Of a DNA stretch of 64,000 nucleotides, positions 50,101 through 59,800 are shown in pieces. The number at the start of each line of letters is the position of its first letter. Within the stretch, counting starts at the first letter, position 1. The position numbers were made by a program, and so were the translations under genes. The DNA comes from Branchiostoma belcheri (Eukaryota; Chordata; Leptocardii; Amphioxiformes; Branchiostomatidae), in NCBI RefSeq assembly GCF_001625305.1, contig NW_017804598.1, positions 599,786 to 663,785 on the forward strand, written 5' to 3'. Under the pieces are notes generated by a model. The model saw nothing but the letters and a program-made list of their open reading frames with translations. It made no database searches and was not told the origin of the DNA.

Positions 50101-53100
50101 GAAGTTTTCGGACATTGGCCATCTCCACACGGCTAACCCAAGCATGTGCATTACCTAGACTTGACTGCAGTCACTGAAAAGGTGGAACTTTTATTTGCAG
50201 CTTGGCTGAATTGGAACCCATGTCGACGGTGCCGTGTCACCAAAAATAATAAAATTCAACTAAAATAGAACCCAACACATAGAAAAGCGTGACTACTTTA
50301 AGCATTACGTAACATACTCATGCCACACACAGAAGCGGGGAATTTCTCAGAAAATTATCGATTTTCCGTCAGTTTAATTCAGTGTGAGGGATAATTTTAC
50401 GAAAGCCTGTTGAGCCCCTTCGGGCTTTCTGACAAATAATCTGGTGTAGACGTTGGCTATTAGGGACTGTACAATATTCACAAGGGGAAGACAGTGTTAG
50501 AAACCTCGATGTTCTAAATAAGCAGATTCTTCAACAAATTTATCCTTTACATGTTTGGCTACATGTATATCCTTTACATAATGTGCTCCGGAGTCAAGAG
50601 TCGAGATGTTTTATCATATAAGCCGATGAACGAACGAACTGTCAGGTAAAATTATCAGTCTATACTACTGCGATTATGAAGTATGCAAAATATAGTAGTT
50701 CTTTACTCGTATCTTTAGATCATTAAGTGATACATACAAAGATCACGCACATGTAAAAATCAACGTCGTTTCTGTCATATCTGTCCACAGTACTTACTGC
50801 GCCTGTGCAAAAGCACAGTTTCTGTTCCACATTTCGGCTTATTGTGAACGATTTAGACTGATGATTCTGGAAAGCCTGGCAATATACGTCAATAGGACAC
50901 TACTAATGACATTACATAAGTAACCTGACTGTATTTTCAGCTTGACTGGCCCAGATGATCCTTTCTGTCTTAAGTGCGAGGCAAATTTCAGGGACTGTTG
51001 GCTATCATATGGACAGTTTTTTTATGTTTACCGACCATATATATGAATGTGTTTGAGTAAGAATTAACAGAACAGACCATGTAAGAAGGTAAACATTGTG
51101 CATTTGCCTTGCAAAGGTTATAAACGCACAAAAGCCTCGGGTTTTGATGCTATCTATTGAACTACTGGCATGCCTGAATTGCAGATGTCAGGGGAAAATG
51201 CCATCTGCAAAAGACAGTTGCTAGCTATCGTGACGCGGCCCGCCTACCTATTTGCTGCTATGGGAGCACTGTCGGTCGTTTGGAATTCGGAAATTCTCCA
51301 GCTATGTACAGCGTTCTGTCCTCCGATCCATTCATTCATCTACTACTCTTTACGTCAAATGCTACATTCTTTCTGCTCTCCTCCCTGTTTAATCATTTTC
51401 TTTCATTCATTCATTCATTCATTCATTCATTCATTCAGAGAACAAAAACGATCAGTCACCACCTTTAATCCAACCATTTAGTTAATCTCATTTTCATTCA
51501 ATAATGAATGAATAACCTCCAATGATGACAGAAACAGTAAGCATGCGCAGTATGTAAGAGGATCTCTCGTCATAGATGGTTTCCACGCCCAGACACTTTT
51601 TTTATGTTTCTAGTGCTATAGTTTTTTTTTTACCTTTGTGAAAGGAATTGCAGCCTTTGGGATTCGATTCAGGAACGGTACTGGTACATTGACAATCCGT
51701 ACTTTGAAAGTGTAAAAAGTCCATATATGCATCATCTATAGCAGAGGGGGAAGAGTTGAGGAAGGGTACGTAAGAGTGAAGAAGAGGAAAGAAGTAAGAG
51801 TGAAGAAGAGGAAAGAAGAGTTGAGGAAAGGTGAGAGTGGTAAAGAAAACTCCATCTATGCCCCACAGGTATCGTGTCTATCGTGACCATGTCGGCCATG
51901 TCGTTCTCGCGATACTGGCTCATCATCAGACCGCAGTCCGCTCAGAGTCTGGAGACCGTGTTCGGCGCATGCGCGGTGAATGCCCTGGCGTGGTGCTACT
52001 CGTTCTTCTGGACCATCATGCCCGTGTTGGGCTGGAGCCGGTTCACACATGTAAGAGTTCTTTGATACTTCAGAACAGAAACGTAAACGTAAACTAAAAG
52101 TAAGACTATCATGAAAGTTCATCTGTGTTGGTAGTTACATGTTTAAAGTTAAAACTTTTGGTCCAACACAAAAAAATTCTCTCACCTAGAGCTTTCGACC
52201 AGACTGACCCAGTGAAGCTTGTCAAGTGGCTTCTTTGAGGTGTGACGTCAAAACTCAAAGAAGCCACATGACAAGCTTCACTAGGTGAGAGAATTTTTTT
52301 TGTTGGACCAAAAGTTTTAACTTTAACCATAAAAGTAAGACTGTTGCATGACGAGATATACACTCTGAGATACATTTAATATGAAAAAGGTAAAAACTAG
52401 TTTCGAACAAGTGTTGCAAAGATTTGAGTCACCAGTTCTCTGGTCTTATTCAGTAACCGAGGACCCCCCGTGACTGCCAAATAAAGGGTCAAAAGTGGTA
52501 TGTAGTTGGTAGCAGCCCCCGTCCCGGGTCAATGAAGGTTGTTCATGTCACACTTTCGGAAAACACCAGTGACCTGATGGAAATTTCGGTCCAAACCTTG
52601 CGTTTGAAACTAGTTTAACCTTTATTTTTCTCTAGTATCGTGCGAAAGACAACTGAACTTTTTACGCTAGTTTTGATAACATTCTTATGTCAATTGTCGC
52701 CACTACGAATTGTCTCTAAAACATTCTGCTAACCAATGCCCATTAACAGGTGGCAGCCATGACGGTGTGTTCCCTGGACTGGGATCACCACACCCCCCTG
52801 AGTAAGTCGTACATCCCGGTGGCTTTCCTGTCCTGCCTGTTCCTACCGCTAGGTGTCATCATCTTCAGCGTCGCCAAGACAACCATGCATCTACGACGGG
52901 TAACTTTCTGATGGATCCTGTTTGTTCTAATCTAACCCACGGTCAAAGTTGTAATTTTTATTTCTACAACATGAGTTCAACCAAAAAAACACCTATGACT
53001 TTTGAGATAAACCTTCCTGTGCTACGTAAAGAGTGCCCATAGCTGTCTAGCCTGGTGTCCAGTCAATCGTGGTTGGGGCTGGTTTTCTTCGGAGCTGCAT

Positions 53101-54214
53101 GGGCTCTTCCCCGCGATTGTGGTGGGGCTAATCAATCTTCCATCGTGAAAAACCTACTGGGGAAACCTAGCTGAGTTGGGCGGGGAAGAGCTCCTGCAGC
53201 CCCGAAGAAAACCCGCCCCAACCACGATTGACTGAACACCAGGGTAATAGCTGTCCCATATTTCCAGGCTGCCGAAGTTGAAGACGAGGTCCCAACTGAG
53301 GTGCAGGCCGGGCGTAAGACCACGAGAATCACCCTGGTGATGGCGGGGTGCTGGCTGGTGGCCTGGCTGCCCTACGCCTGCATGGCGCTCGTCATCGCCG
53401 CCGGAGGACACGTGTCCCCTACCATAGAGGTCCTGGCCACCAAGTTCGCCAAGACAAGCTACATCGTCAACACCATCATCTATGTAGTCATGGACAAGGA
53501 GGTTAGATTTGTGAGCTTTCTTCGGATAGAGATGCATATGTACTAACCGTGATATTAAAATCCATGCAATCCATGTTCATGTTAAACGAAACACGTCTTT
53601 GTGTGTGAGTGTAGTTCATAACATCCCCTGGATATCAAATCAGCACCAAGGACAGATAAACTGTCGACTGAGCCCAGCTAACTACAGATAATGCGTGTCA
53701 AACAAGCCTAGAAAAAAACTGCAATTATAATCATCCTATCAACATACAAAGTAGTGATTCTAAAATTTTATGCGTAATATCAATGTGTAATTAGCTCCTA
53801 AAATAATTACCACAGAGATTACCCGGTATTCAAAATAGGGTTAGTAGACTTTCGGGTCCTATCGTCAGAGAGAGAATCACCTCTCTGACAAATGGTAGTC
53901 TACCTAAAATGTCTGACATCCAACCTGTCCAGTTAAATGAGTAGCTGTTACTTCAGTATCTTATTACCTGGACGTCTGACCTTCATCGACGTAAACATTC
54001 TGTACTTTCGCAGTTCCGCAAGAGCCTGGTTCTCCTGTTGTTCTGCGGACGGGACCCGTTCAACATCCAGATCGAGCAGCCAGCGTACGAGAAGGCTGAC
54101 GTGTACGTGGAGCGGCTGGTGACGGCCGAGCCCATGGTGGAGATGGAACCCGTGAACCTCCGCCAACAGGGGCAGCAGGAGCCTGGCAGAGAACCGTTCG
54201 GAACTCCGCTGTGA
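46794..54214 (+). CDS. Opsin C, divergent opsin lacking Glu181, E/DRY and NPxxY
   Basis: Exons 46794-47157, 51869-52050, 52750-52899, 53268-53501 and 54014-54214 join in phase to an uninterrupted 376-residue protein. The ATG at 46794 sits in GCCATGG; no ATG precedes it in frame nearby. Order: N-terminus with an NGT glycosylation site at residue 7, TM1 (about 33-60), LRTPF loop, TM2, TM3 with the disulphide Cys, ECL2 Cys (TVCSLDW), TM6 with WLPY, TM7 with FAKTS (chromophore Lys about residue 294). Intron positions and phases equal those of opsin B, so it is a true paralogue. Oddities: Tyr at position 113, Val in place of Glu181 (residue 183), SRY for ERY (135-137), NTIIY for NPxxY (300-304), DKE for NKQ, and an acidic cytoplasmic loop 3. 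It probably binds retinal but may have altered spectral tuning or G-protein coupling, which is an inference. A photoisomerase-like role is possible. Confidence 0.93.
49292..49724. mobile_element. Non-autonomous DNA element with CATGCCCGTAGCCAGG ends, copy 1
   Basis: Perfect inverted ends CATGCCCGTAGCCAGG (49292) and CCTGGCTACGGGCATG (49709-49724). The interior has three tandem units of about 33 bases (AGGTCCACTTTTTGGTCCAC, 49349-49447) and a GC-rich CCTTCGGCGCTCG segment. Confidence 0.85.
49753..49772. other. Assembly gap (20 N)
   Basis: Twenty N between two nearly identical copies of the same element. Confidence 1.
49773..50074. mobile_element. Same element, copy 2, cut by the gap
   Basis: Matches 49418-49724 almost base for base apart from homopolymer-length differences, and ends in the same CCTGGCTACGGGCATG. 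Confidence 0.85.
51402..51437 (+). repeat. (ATTC)n microsatellite
   Basis: Eight to nine tetranucleotide units. Confidence 0.9.
51741..51848 (+). repeat. Purine-rich tract with tandem GAAGAAGAGGAAAGAA
   Basis: Almost only A and G on the sense strand. AGAGTGAAGAAGAGGAAAGA occurs twice in tandem at a spacing of about 26 bases. It ends 20 bases before opsin C exon 2. Confidence 0.85.
51869..52050 (+). CDS. Opsin C exon 2 (TM3-TM4), SRY motif
   Basis: Acceptor CCCCACAG, donor GTAAGA, phases 1 and 0. The G-protein coupling triplet at 51907-51915 reads SRY. ECL2 begins GWSRFTH. Confidence 0.93.
52051..52749 (+). other. Intron 2 of opsin C
   Basis: Contains the foldback element 52141-52328; nothing else recognised. 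Confidence 0.8.
52141..52328. mobile_element. Foldback element
   Basis: Arms of about 48 bases (AACTTTTGGTCCAACACAAA...CTCTCACCTAG and its complement) surround a second inverted pair (GAAGCTTGTCAAGTGGCTTC against GAAGCCACATGACAAGCTTC), so most of it is one long hairpin. Confidence 0.9.
52750..52899 (+). CDS. Opsin C exon 3 (ECL2-TM5)
   Basis: Acceptor ATTAACAG, donor GTAACT, 50 codons in phase 0. The first codon (GTG, Val) occupies the Glu181 position; the disulphide Cys follows six residues later. Confidence 0.93.
52900..53267 (+). other. Intron 3 of opsin C
   Basis: 368 bases, over half of it the foldback element 53051-53243. Confidence 0.85.
53051..53243. mobile_element. GC-rich foldback element next to an exon
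   Basis: Left CCTGGTGTCCAGTCAATCGT and GGGCTCTTCCCCGC pair with right GCGGGGAAGAGCTC and ACGATTGACTGAACACCAGG; arms of about 63 bases. It ends 24 bases before exon 4. Confidence 0.88.
53268..53501 (+). CDS. Opsin C exon 4 (ICL3-TM6-TM7)
   Basis: Acceptor TTTCCAG, donor GTTAGA, 78 codons in phase 0. It starts with an acidic stretch (AEVEDEV), then TM6 with AWLPY, FAKTS with the Lys at 53451-53453, NTIIY at 53469-53483, and DKE. Confidence 0.94.
53502..54013 (+). other. Intron 4 of opsin C
   Basis: 512 bases. Apart from a short inverted match around 53845-53905 (TAGTAGACT/AGTCTAC, GAGAGAATCACCTCTC) nothing is seen. Confidence 0.75.
54014..54214 (+). CDS. Opsin C exon 5 (C-tail)
   Basis: Acceptor TTTCGCAG; FRK of helix 8, a single Cys, an acidic tail with few Ser/Thr, TGA at 54212-54214. 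Confidence 0.92.
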   Translation, partial: FRKSLVLLLFCGRDPFNIQIEQPAYEKADVYVERLVTAEPMVEMEPVNLRQQGQQEPGREPFGTPL

Positions 54215-56633
54215 GAACCACAACGCCGATGTGATACCATCTTAGTACATCTCCAAATTCTACTTTCTTCTCTATGTACAAATACTTTATTATCTGCTTT
54301 ATTTATTCTTATTTCATGTGTGACCTTTAACATGAGGGTATGAAAGCTATCCTAATGTATCTGTTATGTTGTGTGTATTAGTTTAATCCTTCATATATAC
54401 TGTACATTTTTTATTGTTTTGTTTTATTTGTCTAAGCATCCACATGAGACTAAAACGTTGATACATGACAGTAACTGTTTTACACAAGAAGCTGGTCTGT
54501 GATATCTTACTTTATTATGTATAGTAAGCAATTGTTTGTGGTGGGAGTTTTCTCATGTTTATGAAGTGTTTCAAAATTCCAAAATGAGCCAAACAATAAG
54601 GCAAACCAGAGTACATTTGAAAGCAAATGTTTTCCTCAACCTAAATGTAGGTATACTATCAACATTGGGTGTTCAACAATGTTTGTGTGCCAAAATGAGT
54701 ATTACTTACTATAAGGATTTGACTTTTCACTTGAACACTAAGAACTGCTTTCTAAGGCAATGATACTGCTATGAGCAAAACGTCTGCTGTTGGGTGGGTC
54801 TCCATACAACAAGTAAGGTTTTTATTCATCTAGATTGTGCCAAATGGAAACGTTTCAAAGAAGACTTGTACATGTATTTGCATCATGAAGCAATATGCCA
54901 AGGTTTCAGAGACCACCTGGTCTAAATCAGATCTATCAATTGAAGGATGACAATTCTAGCCTGTTGTTCTATGGCATTACATAATGTATCATTTGTTTTG
55001 TATACACGATGTATATCAAAATTTCCCAATATCTGTATATTTGTCAATAATCCACTGCTCCTGATGCAAATTGCCTACACGAGCGACTGCTACTGTTCCA
55101 ACACGTAATGAATAGTGCTGATGGACGTAGGTAATTCCGTAATGCATTACTGGTAATGACAGTGTGACACACCAGAAAATGCTCCCATTTGTTCCATCGC
55201 ACCTGCTACTTGTTGTCCATGGCAATCTCGTCTCGAAAGTTATCTGATGCTTTCCCATTGAGCACCCATTGAAATGTATAGAAATGCATGAGTTTGATGC
55301 CATAGGCCTATTGTACATTATGTATGCATTGAAACATCTTGTGATATACATGTATTTGTAATGCTCGACTGTAAATTTGATTCATGGTCATGAATGCATG
55401 GTATTAATTAGGGGTAAAAAATCGGGACATCATTGCCAAATGACATGGCATATGTCTGTAGTATTTTGCTCACAGCAAGGTTCAAAGGCAATTGGAAAGG
55501 ACCAGTATTGATCTCCAAGCAGATGTTTGGAGGCAGACATGTGCTACCTCGTTGCTGCTTAGTTTAGTTTAGCTGACTAAGCCAAGCAACTTCATAACAT
55601 CCACACAAAAATTGAAGACAATGTATTGTAAAGTACAGTCACCAGTAATGCTAGAGTGAACACAAAGTACAATTGGATTTCACACTTGTATGTTTATGTA
55701 TGTAGAAAAGGCTAAAGTACTTTGACCTGTAAGATTCTGGCGTTATCAGTATGCATCTCAAGTGATGTCTCATAAGAACCTCCAATTCATGATTCTGTGT
55801 ACATTATCTGATGACAATACATATTTCTGTATTTGAGGGAGTACTAGTATATATTTGTCTTTGGTCTTTTGGTCTTCAGGATTGTGTCTTTGAGCATCTT
55901 AATGAGATATAATCCATGAAAGCTAACACCATTTATGGAAACAACTTTGCTGGTCCCAGAAAGCTGAAGAGAGAGAGTCCGTGCAGATACAAACTCACAT
56001 TACCAGAGACAGATGACATGAGCAGTGGACAAGTTGTCAGCATGTTGACTGACACCACAGGCAAGAATAGGACTACGTACAGAATGGCAGTGCAGTTCAC
56101 AATTTACTAGAACAATCCAATTACCCGTACACAGCATTGTCAGCAAAACACAATAAACACAAGGGCAACCCCTTTAAGCAGTCAGGAGGTAGCAAAAAAT
56201 CTCCACTCCCAATACCCACTACTACTACTAGTATAACAATATCTTACATTCCACAAAAGTACTAGTCATTTGGGGCCAATTGCTTACTTTGTGGTATTAT
56301 CACAAAAGAGCCCTGCACAAAAACTAGGAAGCCACGGCACAAAAATGAAACAATAAGGCTGTGCATGAATACGTACATGAACACACACAGACAGACAGAA
56401 AAATGGCAGAACCCAGCTTTACATTATAACACACTGTCTGTTGTTAAAGAAAGAAATTATGACATTTACACAAGAACAGAGGAAAAGAAACAAGAATCAA
56501 AGGATCAAGAAAATGATGGCAACTGTACAGACATGGCTCAAATGTGGTGGCTTCTCAGGAAAGACCTAAAGAGTCTACTCACATAGACATCATTCCTAAT
56601 TTGAGGCAAAAAGTCTTAAGAAAGTTGCTGGCA
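54215..56633. other. Intergenic region between opsin C and SLC35F6-like gene
   Basis: Tail-to-tail spacer that should hold both 3' UTRs. It is AT-rich and free of recognisable repeats. No gene seen. Confidence 0.7.
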
Positions 56634-56848
56634 TCAAACAGAGAGTGTGTTTGTGATCCAGCCATGTTTACGTGTCCCCACTGAGTAGGGGGGTCCTCTC
56701 GCTGACGTCCGGTGTCCCCTGTATGGAGGCGGCCTGGGGGGTGGGGCCGGCCTCCTCGGGGGCAGGGGACGCAGGCAGGGGATCCAGGGGAAGCTGATGA
56801 GCTCGTTATACAGGGCCGTGCCAATCATCAGGAAGAAGAACCCGTCAA
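56634..56848 (-). CDS. SLC35F6: SLC35F6-like last exon
   Basis: Acceptor GTCCTACAG. Read in the helix frame it gives GFFFLMIGTALYNEL, then a Pro/Arg-rich tail and TGA at 56634-56636. In the next frame the tail ends VSERTPLLSGDT at TAA 56668-56670. Which end is real is discussed in the findings. Confidence 0.85.
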
Positions 56849-59800
56849 CTGTAGGACAAAATGTCACATTGACAATCTCTATTGTACTGTAAATGACTTT
56901 ATATTCGCATCACTTTTATATTCGTGGCTTTCGCGGTCACTTCTGTACTGCAAATCTATCATTACTGTGAACAAATAATTCACCGACTTTCTATTTGCTG
57001 CACCTGCCATCACCTTGTTTTACTTCGCATCTCATTTGCAGATAGAATACATACATTTTCAGGGTTTGGAATACGTTTTCTACATGCAAACATTCAAAAT
57101 TACCTGCACCAGACAAACTCTACGTTCTGATTTTGACTTTGTTGTAGCTAATACAAGTTCACAGCTTCAATGTATCATCACCAGGGATACTGACCTTGTA
57201 AGATGCCCCATGTGTTATCCCACGGTTCCCCGAAATCCTGCCAGAATAACACACAATCTTCAGTGTCACCATTACTTGCAGTGAAAATAAAAATGGTACC
57301 ACACTTATAACCCTACAGGGCAAGTACCCAAAACTTTTAGGAGCCATTAACCCTAACTTTATCACATTGTGGGATTTATTCTAACCTTCAAACTAGATGC
57401 ATACGGAATGAGCCGGAATGCTGTCGAAATGAAAATTACGAAATGGGCCCAAATGTTTGGAATACAACACAAATTTTCAAAATGCACCTCAAAAAGCAAG
57501 CAATTCAAAAAGAGTTCTTATTCTGGTAGCATTCTGCCTCTAGTGTCAAGGGGTATATCTAGGGTTTTCTGAAGGTGGCACGATTTTGCCAGTTCTAGTT
57601 GACTCCTGCTGATTTGGGAGTAAGTATAAAGAGGCCTTTAAGTACAAAGGCAATGTCACTAAAACAAGCATTTCATACGGGCATGTCTTTTTTTACTCAT
57701 TTTTTTTAGGAACATCCTACAAACAAGGCATATCTTTATTTGTCTCCAGAGTAATAATCAATCCGTTTCTTCAACCCAACCTGCGTGAATTCGATCCAGC
57801 CAGCAGAAGCTTTCTGTGCCTCCTAAAAGTCACTGAGACACAATCACTCTTCCAGTCTATTCCTGAATGATAGTCTCAGAAGGGGCAATTAGTGCAGCAG
57901 GTAGAGTAGGCCCTAGTCCCAGGGGAGAGGGATAGCACAGCAGTCATCCCCTCACTCCACATGTATCAGGCTGAAAACACAGCTCTCATGTTCTACTGAG
58001 TAATGGTCTAAGTGGTCCCACCACGGCTCAACAGCCCGGCTCACTAATGAGTCCTATTAGCCCGGTACGTGCCAGGCATCAGGTAGAGATACCGTAAGTT
58101 TGGATACTTTTAGCAGTGTTTTTTTTTATGTTCAAGGTTTTGGCTATAGCCTCATCACACTGCAAACATGTGCTTTGTCTTCCGTTGTTTCAGTCACAAA
58201 CTCTACAAAGATGCTGCAAACTGATGATTTTCACCATGCCAAGAAATCTAAGTAAATTTATGGCATTAAGTACAGTTATGAACAGTAAGTGGGAAACATG
58301 AGCCAGAGAATAATCTATTTTTGAAGTATCGCTTCTCCTGTAGATTATGCAGTGCATAAAATATGCAATGTCTCGTGTTTAAATGTTGGGATTTTTTTAA
58401 CATCACAGTTCACAACAATATACAATGTAGGAAATAATCTACAGACTACTTCAAACATTTTCTAGGAGAAAAATGGAGAAGAAAAAAGAGAAAATATCTG
58501 TTTGAAAGAAAAAAATGGCCCTTTGCACTGCAACCACAACCAGTTCAATTCAGAAATAAAATAAATGTGACATTTGTCATTTCTGCCTAATATGGCTGTG
58601 CCTACTCCTCATTAAGAATCAAAAACCATGTTTTACCTTAGAGACGGCGTAGTGGATGAAGAGGGACACCAGCCACACCATGATGGTCCTGCAGGCATCG
58701 ATCAGGGTTCTGTGTACCGCTGGGGGATAGAGTAGAAAAGAAAATAGATATAAAGGTTAAGCAAATGTATATAATGTTTACCTCCACATGGTCAAGTCTA
58801 AAAAAAACTACTGCTCTGTTTACTCAAACACATGTGTATACAGTATATGGTGACCCCTCCAACTGTCCTGCCACTTGCTATTTAATGTAACCTAACGCCA
58901 AAGGGTGTCTGCTGCTACAGCACCAGTTACCATGGTGACAGCCAAATTGTACTAAAATGATATAATAAACAAACTCACCTGTCAATGACTTGGTTACAGC
59001 CAGCCCAAAGTAGTTATAGAAGGCAATGGACAACAAATACAACACTGTAGGGCAGAAGAAACAGTTGTTTTTGACATTTGTTTAAAAACCTGTATCAGCA
59101 TTGCCAAAATTGGAAAATGAGGGCAGTACAACATATCCAAATTACCAAATCTAACAAGATATTATGAATGACATCTACAACAGTGAATAATGAAGTCGTT
59201 TTGTAGTTGGACCAATGGGAACTTACAACAGAAAACCAGTAGGCTGGGTGAGTTGTAGATCTGGTACAGGGCATCTATGCTGTTCTCATACCTGCCTCCT
59301 GGTTGGTCACCGGGAATGAAGTACAGGACAGGAAGAACCAGCTAGGGAGGGGGAACAAACAGTACAATAAGAGCTCAAAAGGATAAATATCTTACATGTA
59401 TAATTTTTAATTGCTCAGTAACATACATAGGAAGTTTTTCTTTGTGTGTTTTTTAACATTGATTAATGAGCATTTAGTAGAAAGATCTTGTTACTTACTG
59501 CTACCATGAAGAAGACCCCAAAAGTTCCCTCCATGCCAACAACCTAGGGAAAGAGAACGACAAATTATTGGCATTGTATACTTAGTTTACTGTCATTGTC
59601 TTCAGATTGTGGGAACTGTAGTCTTTATTGAGAGGACTGTAGTCTTGCACTAGGAGGGAAAAGGCTGTAAAAACGTTACATTGATTTACTGTAGTACAGT
59701 TTCACGGGTTTGTGGTGAGAGTTCAATGCAAAGCATGCAATTATAAAACCACTGCAATAGTTTTCACAATTTACAGTACATGCTCCATATTAGTAGTCAT

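Larger units (their letters stand above)
47158..51868 (+). other. Intron 1 of opsin C
   Basis: 4.7 kb. It holds the duplicated transposon around a gap (49292-50074), an (ATTC)n run and a purine-rich tract next to exon 2. Nothing recognised in 47158-49290 or 50080-51400. Confidence 0.75.
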
